A stretch of 64,000 bases of DNA from Panopea generosa (lineage: Eukaryota > Mollusca > Bivalvia > Adapedonta > Hiatellidae): positions 19,083,004 to 19,147,003 of the forward strand of contig CM055895.1 in the NCBI GenBank assembly GCA_029582155.1, read 5' to 3'. Positions 21,412 through 47,694 of the stretch are shown in pieces. The translations under genes and the position numbers were made by a program. The notes below the pieces were generated by a model, which saw only the letters and a list, made by a program, of their open reading frames with translations, was not told where the DNA came from and searched no databases. The stretch's first letter is position 1, and the number at the start of each line of letters is the position of its first letter.

Positions 21412-21606
21412 TTTTAATGGGGTTCAATTCCATTTTCAGGTAAGATAAATAATGGCATATCCAGTTTTATTGGTGGAGGAGGACCTCAGAATGAATCTGA
21501 GTAGAACCACCATCCTTCCACAACTGGCAGCCTTTCTCACATTAAGTATTTTGTAACAAGCAAAACTCGAACTTTTGACCCTTAGACCACTCGACCATGG
21601 AGGAAC
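21412..21606 (-). mobile_element. tRNA(Ser/Leu)-like SINE
   Basis: Minus-strand order: head atggtcgagtggtctaaggg (about 21585-21604), degenerate B-box aaagttcgagttttgc, then body with gttctactcagattcattct and ctggatatgccat. The same body order is seen at 61084-61300 and, truncated, at 47545-47690 and 62757-62925. Confidence 0.7.
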
Positions 21607-22564
21607 CTACTTTAAAGTTTTCACTTCTTCACAATGTAAACTGGATTTTGAAATAAAACGAGACGTTTTTCTGTATTTTCTGTATTTTCCCATAGAACAC
21701 TGTCAATTTATATTAAAATAAATATGTAAGCATATAAAAAGAACCCTCAAATGACATTACAGTCAAATAAATATCAGTAACAAATAAATATAACATCAAT
21801 TTGAATATTGTAAAATATTCAATTTGTTTTAAATAATTTCATATCGAGTCTGTTCAATTAACGATTGAAAATAGGCATAAAACACAAACCCTGTTGTATA
21901 TAAAAACATTCATTTTAAAATGTACACTTCAAAAACATATCAAACTTGATATTTCTAACAATGTTAGATGATTGTTATAATGCAAAATTAGTTCCACAAA
22001 CAATTATTATCACAGATTTAAAAAAAGAATTTCTTGAAATAATCTCTAATAGTACATTCTGTCAATAATTACAATCCCTGTGAATATATATATTTGTTTT
22101 ATAAAAGATAATAAAATATTTGTCACTAAATAAGGATTAAATAACGAATAAAGATGTAAGAATGTTTGGTCCACAGTATGATGATTTAAACAGATAAGTC
22201 GAGGAATCCCATCGGTCTGGTTGATGCCTAAATTTATATAATCAAAATTCTTATGATAAAAGTTTAATAAATAATTTGTATATTCACAAAGATAAACATA
22301 TCCTTTTCAATTAATGTGCTCCAAGACTTGACAAATTCAAGATATTTTTAAACAATAGTGTATAGAAATGTTTTTTTCTTCTGTTGTCTTTTTTCATTTC
22401 ATTAAATCAATTATAAAATAACTGAAATTCCCTATTAAATTAAAATATAACGTAACAAAAGTCCAACTGCTTAAATAGATGTTATGATAACAGCATAAGA
22501 GTTGTGTAAGACATGGATAAATTCCCCCAGTGTCTACGGGAAATACTGTGTGGCGTATGCAGCT
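21607..22564. other. 3' flank of PAPSS copy B
   Basis: AT-rich. Must contain the copy B 3' UTR. It is not similar to the copy A flank beyond about 25 nt past the stop codon. No gene seen. Confidence 0.5.
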
Positions 22565-37412
<14,848 letters not shown>

Positions 37413-38221
37413 TTGTAGATTTAATTCACAACTCCTGAATTTAATACTGATATTAATATATTTTTATATGCATTTGCGATTCCTGAAACTATTGATAACA
37501 AAAACTTAATATTCCCTGGATTTGACCAGTAACATCTGACCTCACTGTTTATAGCTTTTGCATAATATCACTATGTAATATTAATATATGGTTCACACAT
37601 GTTTCTCTGCTTGGCATGGCTGATTACAGAGATATCAATAAAACACAATACAGTGTGTGTAATCAATTCTTTGGAAGTCCGGCTTTCAAATAAAGAAATG
37701 TCTTCATTCAATATTAGTATTTAAGTGAATGGATTAACTTTTCATTAAGTCAAGTTTTCAGGACGTTGCAATTAACTGTTATAGGGCACCAAATGATCGA
37801 GATTGTTTGAGAGAATCATATTATTGTTGATGTTGTTGTTTTCTATCACAACACAGTGGATTATATTTAAACACAAGTTATAATATACAATTCACTCACT
37901 TTGTGTCCCCATTTTCAAAGTTTATCTAATGAGATATGGAAAATATTGAGGGTATATAAAAAATTTAATGATTTCAATTACTTTATTTAGTCATACCGCT
38001 TGAAATGTATATGCGGCATTATTTTGAACAATGATAGGCTAGAGAACGTACACATGATCAAGTTAGCATTCAGCGATAACAGTTACCAGATTAAATGAAT
38101 AACAATTTACTCAAAACCAGAGCCAAAACTACTTTGTCTAAAACATTTAAAACAAATACTATCACGTGCAAAACAAAAAACAGAGGAAGCAGGGAAAATT
38201 GGTTAACATCATTAACAAAAC

Positions 38222-38372
38222 ACTAAAGGTTTTAAATGGCATCTAGTTTAATTGGTAGACTAAATATTTGTAAAGAACTGGCAAACTTTCTTGTATCAAA
38301 TCTTTGGACTGTGCTAGTACCTAACCCTAAACCTTAGGGAGGGAAGTAAACACTGACCACTTGGCCATGGAG
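38222..38372 (-). mobile_element. Old tRNA(Ser/Leu)-like SINE, copy B side
   Basis: Homologue of 10295-10440: minus-strand head ctccatggccaagtggtcag near 38355-38375, eroded B-box and body. Confidence 0.5.
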
Positions 38373-38439
38373 AACGTCGTTTTATACAGTTTATTGCAGT
38401 TTGGATATACTACACTTTAATCAAAGCATAACAGTTACT

Positions 38440-38650
38440 AAATCACGTTTTTTCAAATTCTGTCAAATATTTTACAAGATTATGATATGGAGCGGACACA
38501 AACTGTACCTATTTCTGACCCTAAACTTCCAATTGTGACCTTGACCTTTGAGCTACAGACCTTGCATGACACATCCTCTGATTATGGTGAACATTTGTGC
38601 CATGTTATTTCAAAATCTGTAAAGTGGTTTACCAGATAATGGAGTTTATT
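38440..38650. other. Site where the A-type exon 1 and promoter are missing in copy B
   Basis: Sequence is homologous to copy A up to caaagcataacagttacta (A about 10515, B about 38440) and again from tttattatcaagaac (A about 11097, B about 38645). Between them A has about 580 bp with exon 1 and a TATA-like element; B has about 200 bp that includes a gtgaccttgacctttgagct repeat fragment. Confidence 0.7.
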
Positions 38651-38959
38651 ATCAAGAACTATTAAATCTAATTTTGGTATTAAGTTTGAAATGTTAACAT
38701 GTTCCAATACCCATTTTCTGATGACAAACCTGATGCAATCACTTATATAATTGCACAAACTATTTGCTTTTAGACCCACTTAGTGCAGTGTTGACATTTT
38801 GCATAATCACCATAGAAAGACAAAAAAATACAATTAGTTTAACAACAAAACTTGTCTAAATGATTGTATGATAAAGATATTTGAGAACACTTGACAAAAC
38901 CTTTCAGCTAAGCAATCAAGCCAAAATAAGTCTAAATAAAGAAATGTTTCAGAACCACA

Positions 38960-40245
38960 ATTCTTCAGCATGTTACTGGAATGATCAGAACCACCATTCT
39001 TCCTCAAGTAACTGGCATGATCAGAACCACCATTCTTCCTCATGTATCTGGCATGATCAGAACCATCATTCTTCCTCAAGTAAATGGCATGATCAGAACC
39101 ACCATTCTTCCTCAAGTAACTGGCATGATCAGAACCACCATTCTTCCTCAAGTAACTAGCATGATCAGAACCACTATTCTTCCTCATGTATCTGGCATGA
39201 TCAGAACCACCATTCTTCCTCAAGTAAATGGCATGATCAGAACCACCATTCTTCCTCAAGTAACTGGCATGATCAGAACCACCATTCTTCCTCAAGTAAC
39301 TGGCATGATCAGAACCACCATTCTTCCTCAAGGAGCTGACATGATCAGAACCACCATTCTTCCTCAAGTAAATGGCATGATCAGAACCACCATTCTTCCT
39401 CAAGTAACTGGCATGATCAGAACTGCCATTCTTCTTCAAGTAATTGACATGACCAAGACTGCCATTCTTCCTCAAGTATCTGGCATGATCAGAACCACCA
39501 TTCTTCCTCAAGTAAATGGCATGATCAGAACCACCATTCTTCCTCAAGTAACTGGCATGATCAGAACCACCATTCTTCCTCATGTAACTGGCATGATCAA
39601 AACCATCATTCTTCCTCAAGTAACTGGCATGATCAAAACCATCATTCTTCCTCAAGTAACTGGCATGATCAGAACCACTGTTCTTCCTCATGTAACTGGC
39701 AAGATCAGAACCACTATTCTTCCTAATGTACTTGGCATGATCAGAACCATCATTCTTCCTCAAGTAACTGCCATGATCAGAACCACCATTCTTCCTCAAG
39801 GAGCTGACATGACCAGAACCGTCATTCTTCCTCATGTACTTGGCATGATCAGAACCACCATTCTTCCCCATGTAACTGGCATGATCAGAACCACCATTCT
39901 TCCTCATGCAACTGACAATATCAGAATCACCATTCTTCCTCAAGTAACTGACAATATCAGAACCACCATTTTCTGAATAACTGGCATGATCAGTACCACC
40001 ATTCTTCCTCAAGTAACTGGCATGATCAGAACCACCATTCTTCCTCATGTAACTGGCATGATCAGAACCATCTTTCTTTCTCAAGTAACTGGCATGATCA
40101 GAACCACCATTCTTCTTCAAGTAACTGGCATGACCAGAACCACCATTCTACCTCAAGTAACTGGCATGACCAGAACAACCATTCTACCTCAAGTAACTGG
40201 CATGATCAGAACCACCATTCTTCCTCAAGTAACTGGCTTGGTCTG
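38960..40245. repeat. 36-bp minisatellite, about 35 copies, upstream of PAPSS-B
   Basis: The same unit as 11941-13900, but almost all copies read aagtaactggcatgatcaga, giving SDHASYL rather than SDHASHL in the minus open frame. The flank gtcaagatcctggaccactt is shared with A, so this is the duplicated array. Open frames on both strands are a by-product of the 36-bp period. Confidence 0.95.
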
Positions 40246-40329
40246 TTATGATTCAGGAGTCAAGATCCTGGACCACTTAACAAAAAATTCTGTCAATTTC
40301 AGTCACTTAAACAAACCATATACTTAGAA

Positions 40330-40885
40330 TAACAAAAACAAAATACCGATATCAGCAATGACATTTGATATAATTGTCAATACCAGAAAGGTCAAACAAA
40401 ATTGCTGTGAAGTATGAATCACTTACGGCTGTCAAACATAATCAGCTTAACTAGACTTACATAGATCCACCATCACAGGATGGATCCTAGAAACCTCACT
40501 ACAATATGATGTTACTTCCATGCTGGTTAATATAATTATGTTTTTATTAATTTTTGTTGCAATAGGTACAGTATTTTTTGTAAAACTTAGGAGAAAAGTC
40601 CTGTTGTATTTATTTTTACCATTTTCACTTAAATAAATATTATTTCTCAATATTTCAGAAATTTCTAGTGTCTGACTCCAGATCTCCCAGTAATTTCAAT
40701 TTCTGGGCAGATGTGAACTTGATCATTATCAGTATGTTAAATGCTCTCTGAATGTCGGTCAAATTTTATCAAAAAGATAAAACTCATAAAATATCATGCT
40801 CAACTTCATTTGGGGTATTCCCACAATAGTAGGTTATATAACAATTGCATCTGTCTGAGCTGAGCTTGGGTTAACTGAAATATAA
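40330..40885. other. Spacer, nothing recognised
   Basis: AT-rich, no coding frame of note and no tandem structure. Confidence 0.5.
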
Positions 40886-40895
40886 TGCTACTAAT

Positions 40896-41490
40896 GCATG
40901 GACATACACCCTCAGATTGCATGGACATAAACACCCATTTTGCATGGACATACATGCCCAGATTGCATGGACATACATGCCCAGATTGCATGGACATACA
41001 TGCCCAGACTGCATGGACATACACCCCCAGATTGCACGGACATACAACCCCAGATTGCATGGACATACACGCTCAGATTGCATGGACATACATGCCCAGA
41101 TTGCATGGACATTCACGCTCAGATTGCATGGACATACATGCCCAGATTGCATGGACATACACAACCAGATTGCATGGACATACACCCCCAGATTGCATGG
41201 ACATACATGCCCAGATTGCATGGACATACACAACCAGATTGCATGGACATACACCCCCAGTTTGCATGGACATACATGCCCAGATTGCATGGACATACAC
41301 CCCCAGATTGCATGGACATACATGCCCAGATTGCATGGACATACACAACCAGATTGCATGGACATACACGCCCAGATTGCATGGACATACAGACCCAGAT
41401 TGCATGGACATTCACACTCAGATTGCATGGACATACATGCCCAGATTTCATGGACATACAACCCGAGATTGCATGGAAATATACCCCCAG
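40896..41490. repeat. 23-bp minisatellite, about 26 copies
   Basis: The unit is cagattgcatggacatacat plus gcc, with variants acgctc, acaacc and acccccc. Because 23 is not a multiple of 3 and the unit has no stop in most frames, all three plus frames and the minus frames stay open with a 23-residue period, giving spurious 200-aa frames. Confidence 0.95.
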
Positions 41491-41504
41491 ACTGCCACAT
41501 TATA

Positions 41505-41770
41505 CACACACAGGGCCTCAACACCTAGATACACACACAGGGCCTCAACACCTAGATACACACACAGGGTCTCAACACCTGGATACACACACATGGCCTA
41601 AACATATGGAGATACATACACAGGGCCTCAACACCTGGATACACACACAGGGCCTCAACACCTAGATACACACACAGGGTCTCAACACCTAGATACACAC
41701 ACATGGCCTCAACATATGGAGATACATACACAGGGCCTCAATACCTGGATACACACACAGGGCCTAAAAA
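41505..41770. repeat. 27-bp minisatellite, about 10 copies
   Basis: The unit is acacacacagggcctcaaca plus cctagat, period 27 (41511, 41538 and so on), directly following the 23-bp array. Variant units read atggcctcaacatatgg. Confidence 0.9.
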
Positions 41771-42181
41771 CTTTGAACTAACTTCCTACTATTGATGAAA
41801 TACATATATAAAGTAACATATTGTTTGAGAATTGCCTAGATTAACTGACATATAATATTCAGGTTAATGTAAATAACACCTGCTGCCTGAAATAACAGAT
41901 TAAACCAACCTCATGGAGTTGTTTTATTATAACTTTATTGCAGGCTGTCTAAAATTCCAACATCGGTCCAGGTTATTTACTACCATAAGAATCACACTTA
42001 TTTAAAAAAAATCACTATATGCCTTTACATATATGCATTCCCCACCCACCATGTCAGCTGCACCATGTATTTTTTTCCATTTATTCATTAATATACTTTA
42101 TCACAATGTGTACATTTTAATGATTGACATTTGTTTCCGCTTTACTGAATAATTTTCATTATATTAAAAATACTTGGTAGA

Positions 42182-42208
42182 ACCGGAAGTGTCGCAAGTA
42201 CCGGAAGC
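42182..42208. promoter_or_regulatory. Paired ETS-like motifs in a CpG-richer patch
   Basis: ACCGGAAGT at 42182-42190 and ACCGGAAGC at 42200-42208, 18 bp apart, in a stretch with several CpGs (to about 42560) inside AT-rich surroundings. Tandem ACCGGAAGT sites are typical of housekeeping promoters. The patch is about 4.8 kb upstream of the nearest PAPSS-B start candidate; no exon was found beside it, so the target is unknown. Confidence 0.3.
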
Positions 42209-42259
42209 TGCGTGAAATAATCACCGTGGAAACCAATGTTACAGTTCATTCAACTTTTT

Positions 42260-43260
42260 ATTTTTTATATGCGTTGTGCTGTAGCTAGCCACTACGTACA
42301 ATTACCAGAAACAGCTCATGTATAAAATTAAAGTTATTTTTAAAAAAAAATGAAACAAACAAGTAACACTGCACGTTTTATCAAATATTTTGATGATGCA
42401 AACAATATTTGGGTCGACCGTCCTAGCTTTGGCTAGCGTTATATCAAAGAAATTACGGACACAAACACAATCTTTTGATGAACCGACAGAACGCTATGGG
42501 TCGCTGATCACACATCGAAGGATGCTACATAGTGATAGACTCTTCCCATAAACTCCCCCTAATATCGTTTATGGTTTAGTCAAAATTGACATCATTTCAC
42601 ACAGCAGGTGACAAAACAATCGGATTATTAGGTCAAATGATATTGCCGCAAGGCGTATATCACAGGTCAGTATGGCATGGTAAGAGCAATTTATGAGATT
42701 TTATACGACTGATAGAAAATATCTGGACCGATTTTTTATTAAACTTTGAAATGAAAACCGGTTTTCAGAAATCGGTCCAAAAACCGAAAAACCAGCAATT
42801 TTAGAAGGCCTGCTTTATTGGTATATTATACATCTCAGTCCAAAAACTTAAGGTGAGAAAATTTGCCAGAAATCAATCTTTTTCTATGCAGATTCATTCT
42901 CTGAGATCTTCCTGTGTGCAATAGCTATATAACCGAATATTGTGTTAAATTAGGTTAAACACCTTATCTCAAACTTACTACTTTAAATGTCTCCAGATTT
43001 GCATTCTGCATTTTATTTGGCTAATCAAGTAGAAATCAGTAAAAAAATGTTGGCCAGTATTTACTCTTAACCCTAAAAACTTAAAGAGTTTGGCTATTCA
43101 AACAACCTAATATTTATTTTAAGTTAAAACATATTCTTATTAAAATGATTGAACTCTCAATCTACATAAAAAAAAATATTTGCAAAACCAAAAACTGGTT
43201 CACAGTAGACATGATTAAAGCTGTTGAAATTGGAATGATCATATTTACACAACATAAATT
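42260..43260. other. Non-coding stretch, nothing recognised
   Basis: No open frame above background and no clear repeat. Confidence 0.4.
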
Positions 43261-43639
43261 ATACCATTAGGCCATAATAAATCAATTGCTAGGTTGTCAT
43301 CCCCGCCAGCCCCCTAATTTTCATGCCGCCCTGACCCTTTTTATTTTCATAAAAAATAAATAAATAAATAAATAGATTCTTCTTGAGAACTAGGTCCATT
43401 CAACAGACTACCACTGTCGTTAAATCATCAACTAAAGTGTGATTTCAAGGAACTACAGTCTCTGTGGTGATTGGTCCTGAACCACGTGTCTCCCACCTCT
43501 GAATATGTGCAGAAAGTAGTCAGTGAAGGAAATTAAAGTCAAAGAAGCTATTGACAAAGGACTTCACAATGTCAAGAACCTGCCCAACTAGCTAACACTA
43601 TTTAATCTTGCAGAGTCAATAAAAACATTCTTATTCCCA

Positions 43640-43790
43640 CAAGTCGCAAGATATCTGTTGGGGTTGCAGGTTTGAGCCAAGCTCCATCCAAATACATTCT
43701 GTGAAAAAGGTTGCCAGTTATACTAGCGGCATGGAGGACAGTGGTTCTACTCAGATTCGTGTTTATAGGCATTGGAGATTTTCCTACTTC
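43640..43790 (+). mobile_element. SINE fragment of the tRNA(Ser/Leu)-like family, plus orientation
   Basis: B-box-like gcaggtttgagccaagctcc followed by body phrases ggttgccagttatactagcg and gtggttctactcagattcgt, the same order as in the minus-strand copies. Confidence 0.5.
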
Positions 43791-44234
43791 AATAAATGCT
43801 GGATGAACTTGTAAATAATTAAAAAATGCTCTAACCGCAGTAAAGAATATAAGTATCTTAATGTAACACTACTTATTAAAGTCCCATAAATCCCCCCACC
43901 CCCTGAAAAGAATCTATTATGTTGGAAACTAATTTCCATAGTCAACAATGGCTATACTAAGATTATTTTCAAAGGTATACAGCTACCTGTATACAGAGAG
44001 GCAATTATACCTACCGAGGAGAAAAATTTGTAGAGATTATTTTAAAATTATCACTCAGTTAACTGAGCATTACAATTATCTAGGGAAATAGTATATCTGC
44101 CCTGAATACCAAATATAAAAGAAGGTATTACATACAATTTACAGTAGTGACATACAATTCAGGTTCTGTAACCTACCACCTGTGATCTTCAACATATGTC
44201 ATATAAACAAATACTGGTAATCATTTTTAGGTTT

Positions 44235-44459
44235 GGCCATTACAAATAAATTGCTAGATTATCATTCAAATTTTTCTTAAAAATGGGGAGGGCGGGAGGA
44301 TTTAATTTTTTATTTTCATTTTTAAGACATTTGATGTCTTTTTAAAAAAAAAAAAAAAAAAAAATTTACATTAATTTTTTTTATGACAATGAAAAGTGTT
44401 GGGACAGCATGAAAATTAGGGGGCGGGCATGATAATCTAGCAATTAATTTATTATGGCC
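44235..44459. mobile_element. MITE-like element with ~30-bp terminal inverted repeats
   Basis: The left end ggccattacaaataaattgc and the reverse complement of the right end ggccataataaattaattgc agree over about 30 bp, including tagattatcat. Length about 225 bp, with a poly-A run inside (about 44342-44363) and no coding capacity. A solo end of the same family (ggccataataaatcaattgc) lies at 43271-43330 in the same orientation as the reverse complement of the right end. Confidence 0.65.
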
Positions 44460-44833
44460 TAAACATTATAATTATCGAAGATAGCTACATTAAATGGTAG
44501 TGGCTATAAGATTCTCCCATTTTTGCTCATAGAAAATACGTGTCTTTTCCATGGAGAAAAACTCTTTTATCTTCAATGACATGTGACATATCTTTCTCAT
44601 TATGACCTGACAAAAATCTGGGACAATTTTTTTTTCATGCTGACAACTTTTTTTTACTGAAGGAAACCATCAGTGAAGTGTATTATTTAAAGGTGCAATT
44701 TCTGGTACACACTTCATGTATGTACTTGAATATGTTGATATCTACAGGCCATCTTTTTAAAAAAAATTGTTTGCTGTGCTCTGACTCAGTATTTCTTATC
44801 CTAAATTTTGATTTTGCATATTCATTTTAAAGA

Positions 44834-44909
44834 ACAAGAGTTCCAAAGAGGACCTGAATCGGACGATGGACAATTTAACATGACATAAGCAGCCAGTAGA
44901 GCTAAAAAT
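44834..44909. mobile_element. 76-bp internally deleted ACAAGAG / GAGCTAAAAA element
   Basis: Starts acaagagttccaaagagg and ends gccagtagagctaaaaat, the same two ends as the 2-kb element at 19264-21312 with the interior gone. Confidence 0.55.
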
Positions 44910-45044
44910 GGACAGGATTCATGAAAAAAAAATAAAACACTCTGAAAGTCAGTAAAAAAAAATTAACTACAATTTTGAGTGAGTAAGTAGCAGCACGGCA
45001 AACAATTTATTTTTTAAGGATGGCCTCATATATCTGGAACAACC

Positions 45045-45310
45045 TGGGCTCTTTGGACCAAGCTGAGCTTTTTCTCATTTAAATCTTTGCGCCAGTCTAG
45101 GCTTTTTCTCACTTAAATCTTTGAATTAAGCTGGACTTTTTCTCACTTAAATCTTTGGACCAGGCTAAACTTTTTCTCACTTAGATCTTTTTTTTTTCTT
45201 ACTTTAATATTTGGATCACATAAGGCTTTTTCTCACAAACAAGCTGGGCTTGTGACTTCAGTAATTTTCTCACTCAAGCCTTTGAACCAGACTGGACTTG
45301 TGACAAAAAA
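45045..45310. repeat. Degenerate ~38-bp tandem repeat
   Basis: Recurring gctttttctcacttaaatct and ttggaccaggct phrases, about six imperfect copies. Confidence 0.6.
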
Positions 45311-45457
45311 GTATGGTTTTTAATAACAGAACTCTGAAGAATTTCAATTTGTAACCCAGATAAGCATGGCAGACATAGCCTGCAAATGTAGCATAGGTAT
45401 AAAGTGCAAAAAACTGTACCCAATAAATGTTACATAGAAAAAAAGTGTACTGGGCAA

Positions 45458-45722
45458 TGATTGATTGATTGAATATTTTGCATCATTTTTATGTCATTAA
45501 AAGCTATCAGATGATCACTTAATCTAACCCTCTTTCTTGGGATCCTTGGCAAGCTTAACCAGTTCTCAAGCACACCCCATCAACAGTGAGAGATGAATAA
45601 CAATGAGATGCAATATTGTATATTAATCATCACAGTGACTGCAACTGGGTGGGGATTCCAACTTCACGATACCTAGACAGAGTCTGACGCGCTACCGACT
45701 GAGCTAACCTGGCCCAGCCCAA
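45458..45722 (-). mobile_element. Full-length tRNA-derived SINE with GATT tail
   Basis: Minus-strand order: head ggttagctcagtcggtagcg (A-box, about 45690-45710), tcagactctg, B-box-like gttggaatcccc, a body, then an end with (CAAT)n that appears as (GATT)n on the plus strand at 45458. The head resembles a tRNA of the TAGCTCAGTCGGTAG type. Confidence 0.75.
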
Positions 45723-45938
45723 CTGGACAAAATGCATGAACAACTAAACAACAAAGGCTAAAGTACAATACAAAAGTAACAATAAGAACAGGTTCAATAC
45801 AACACTTTCAGACACACCCACTTGTACAAACACTACTGTAAAATAATGAAGTTGAAATATCACGCTAGCAGCCAGCCAGTGAGCAACACAACCAACATAA
45901 TTATATTCTTAAAAATACAAAAAAATATAAAATCTTAC

Positions 45939-45947
45939 CTGTGACAT
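45939..45947 (-). CDS. PAPSS: Alternative first coding exon of PAPSS copy B (option 2, MSQ)
   Basis: Minus strand ATGTCACAG|GTAAGA: a start codon, three codons, and an essentially consensus donor in phase 0, which would splice to exon 2 at 36463 across about 9.5 kb. A purine-rich GGGAGGGGTC and an A/T-rich TTTATAG lie 70-100 bp upstream on the same strand. It would give a 607-aa protein. The short coding part makes chance possible. Confidence 0.35.
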
Positions 45948-46575
45948 AGTTAATATTTCAGATTGTTCAAAAACTGTACTTGCAAGAAGATATACTTCTT
46001 CTCTGAATCAAACACACACTATAAATGACCCCTCCCGTTAAATTCTTTAAACTCATGTAAACAGCCTAGCAGTAGTGTGTATTGAATTATGTCTGATGAT
46101 GTGGCAAGCATGAAGAATATGTCTTACTAAGTAAACCCAATGTACTAGAGTGCTGTTCTAATTAAAATAGCAGAAAAGAAATAGGCCTTAGGTTATAATA
46201 TAAATACTAGTATATATTTTTATAACTACTTTGTTCAAGTATACTAATATTTGTAGAGAAATTGAATGGTTATATTGACCTGCTGTAAATTTATCAGTCA
46301 TGGACAATAATCTGTCCCTATTTTTTACCACTAGATATAAGCTGGTAAGAGTTACGCAAACTGTTTTTTATGCCCATAGTGTTATATGCACCTGGAGATT
46401 AGATTATAATGGAGTTGATCAAGATAAATGTGTTGCAATCATTTCCCTACAAACAATCTTTTTTCAATTTTTTTTAACAAATTCGTTTTCTAAGGAGGGG
46501 TTGCTGAACTTTTTTTTAATACTTTTATTTCATCAGTTCAGTGCTATGCATTTATAGATTGTACTCTTAAAGTGG

Positions 46576-46790
46576 TCAATTGATTGATTGATTGAATATT
46601 TAGCGTCATCTCCGCAAGTAACTGATAACTTTCCCACTTGAATCAGTGGTGAGAGACAAATGATAATGGGACACAATGTCATATATCAATCATTACGGAG
46701 ACTGTTGCTGGGCGGGACATTCAAACTCATGACCCCTGGATTGATAGTCAGACGTGTAACTGACTGAGCTAATCGGGCCCGGCTTGAAGT
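46576..46790 (-). mobile_element. tRNA-derived SINE with GATT tail, second copy
   Basis: Minus-strand head gattagctcagtcagttaca, then gtctgactatcaatccagg and B-box gagtttgaatgtccc; body with ctgattcaagtgggaaag; (GATT)n on the plus strand at 46576. The middle of the body is deleted relative to 45458-45722. Confidence 0.75.
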
Positions 46791-46894
46791 GGTCAATAAA
46801 AAGGGCTCAATGTTGTATTTTAATAATTTTGATTTTTTGGTTGTATATAATATTAACATATTTATATAATATTCACATATCCTCAGATAAACAA

Positions 46895-47180
46895 CAGTCT
46901 TAACAGAGCCTGTAAGCAACAGACCTATCAGGTCCTGTAAATAACAGCCTTTTATGGTCCTGTAAACTGGCCTATCAAGGCTTATAAACAACAGGCCTAA
47001 CACGGCCTGTAAACAACAGGCCTATCTTGGCCCACAAACAGCAGGTATATTTTGAACTGCAAGAAACGGGCCTGTCAGGGCCTGTAAACAACAGGTTTAT
47101 CAGGGCCTGTAAAGAACTATTAGGGCCTGTAAACAATAGGTCTATCAGGGCCTGTAAACAACAGGCCTAACAGGGCTGTA
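46895..47180. repeat. 25-bp tandem repeat, about 11 copies
   Basis: Unit like agggcctgtaaacaacaggc plus ctatc; spacing 25 bp in the cleaner part (47122, 47147, 47172), more degenerate to the left. Confidence 0.8.
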
Positions 47181-47544
47181 CGACTCTACTCATATTTATA
47201 TTAAAAGTGTGTTTTAGTGTTAGTAAGTGTGTATAGTACGAGAAGATTTATATATGAAAAGGTATATGTTATATGTGATGTTGGGTGTTGTATTTGGTTT
47301 GTGTAACGTATGTGGAATTTTGTACTGTGCGGGGGCTCAATATGAGAATATAAATTTTTGTTAACATGAGAAGATTTGTTTTTATGAGAATATGTTTGCA
47401 TGAGAAGAATTGTCTAAATGTGTGTTTGTATGACATTATTAAGATTTGTTTGCATGTGAAGTTTTATTTGTAAAAGAAGATAAATTTTGCTAGTATGAGA
47501 ACATTCGTTATATTTTTAAATGTTGTCGAAAACTTTTTTAACAA

Positions 47545-47690
47545 CATTTCAGGTCATATATGGCATATCCAGCTTTATTGGAAGGAAGACCTCAAAATGA
47601 ATCCAAATAGAACCACCGCCATTCTGCAAAGGACTGGCAAACTTTCTCACGCATTGTTTTTGGAGTGAATGGGACTCAAACCTACTACCC
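47545..47690 (-). mobile_element. Truncated tRNA(Ser/Leu)-like SINE
   Basis: Body phrases atggcatatccagctttatt, gaagacctcaaaatgaatcc and ctggcaaactttctcac, and the B-box end gggactcaaacctactaccc. The A-box end is lost and the 19/16-bp array follows. Confidence 0.6.
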
Positions 47691-47694
47691 TTGT

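Noticed and set aside
40806-41665. Overlapping 200-240 aa Cys/His-rich frames (HGHTCPDCMDIHAQ-like) resembling a metal-binding protein
   Set aside because: The 23-bp repeat is open in several frames on both strands, so each frame shows the same 23-residue period. The Cys/His pattern follows from gcatggacatac-type DNA.
45690-45712. A tRNA gene on the minus strand
   Set aside because: The A-box and B-box are tRNA-like, but the acceptor stem does not close and the sequence continues into a repeated body with a (GATT)n tail, so it is a SINE head.
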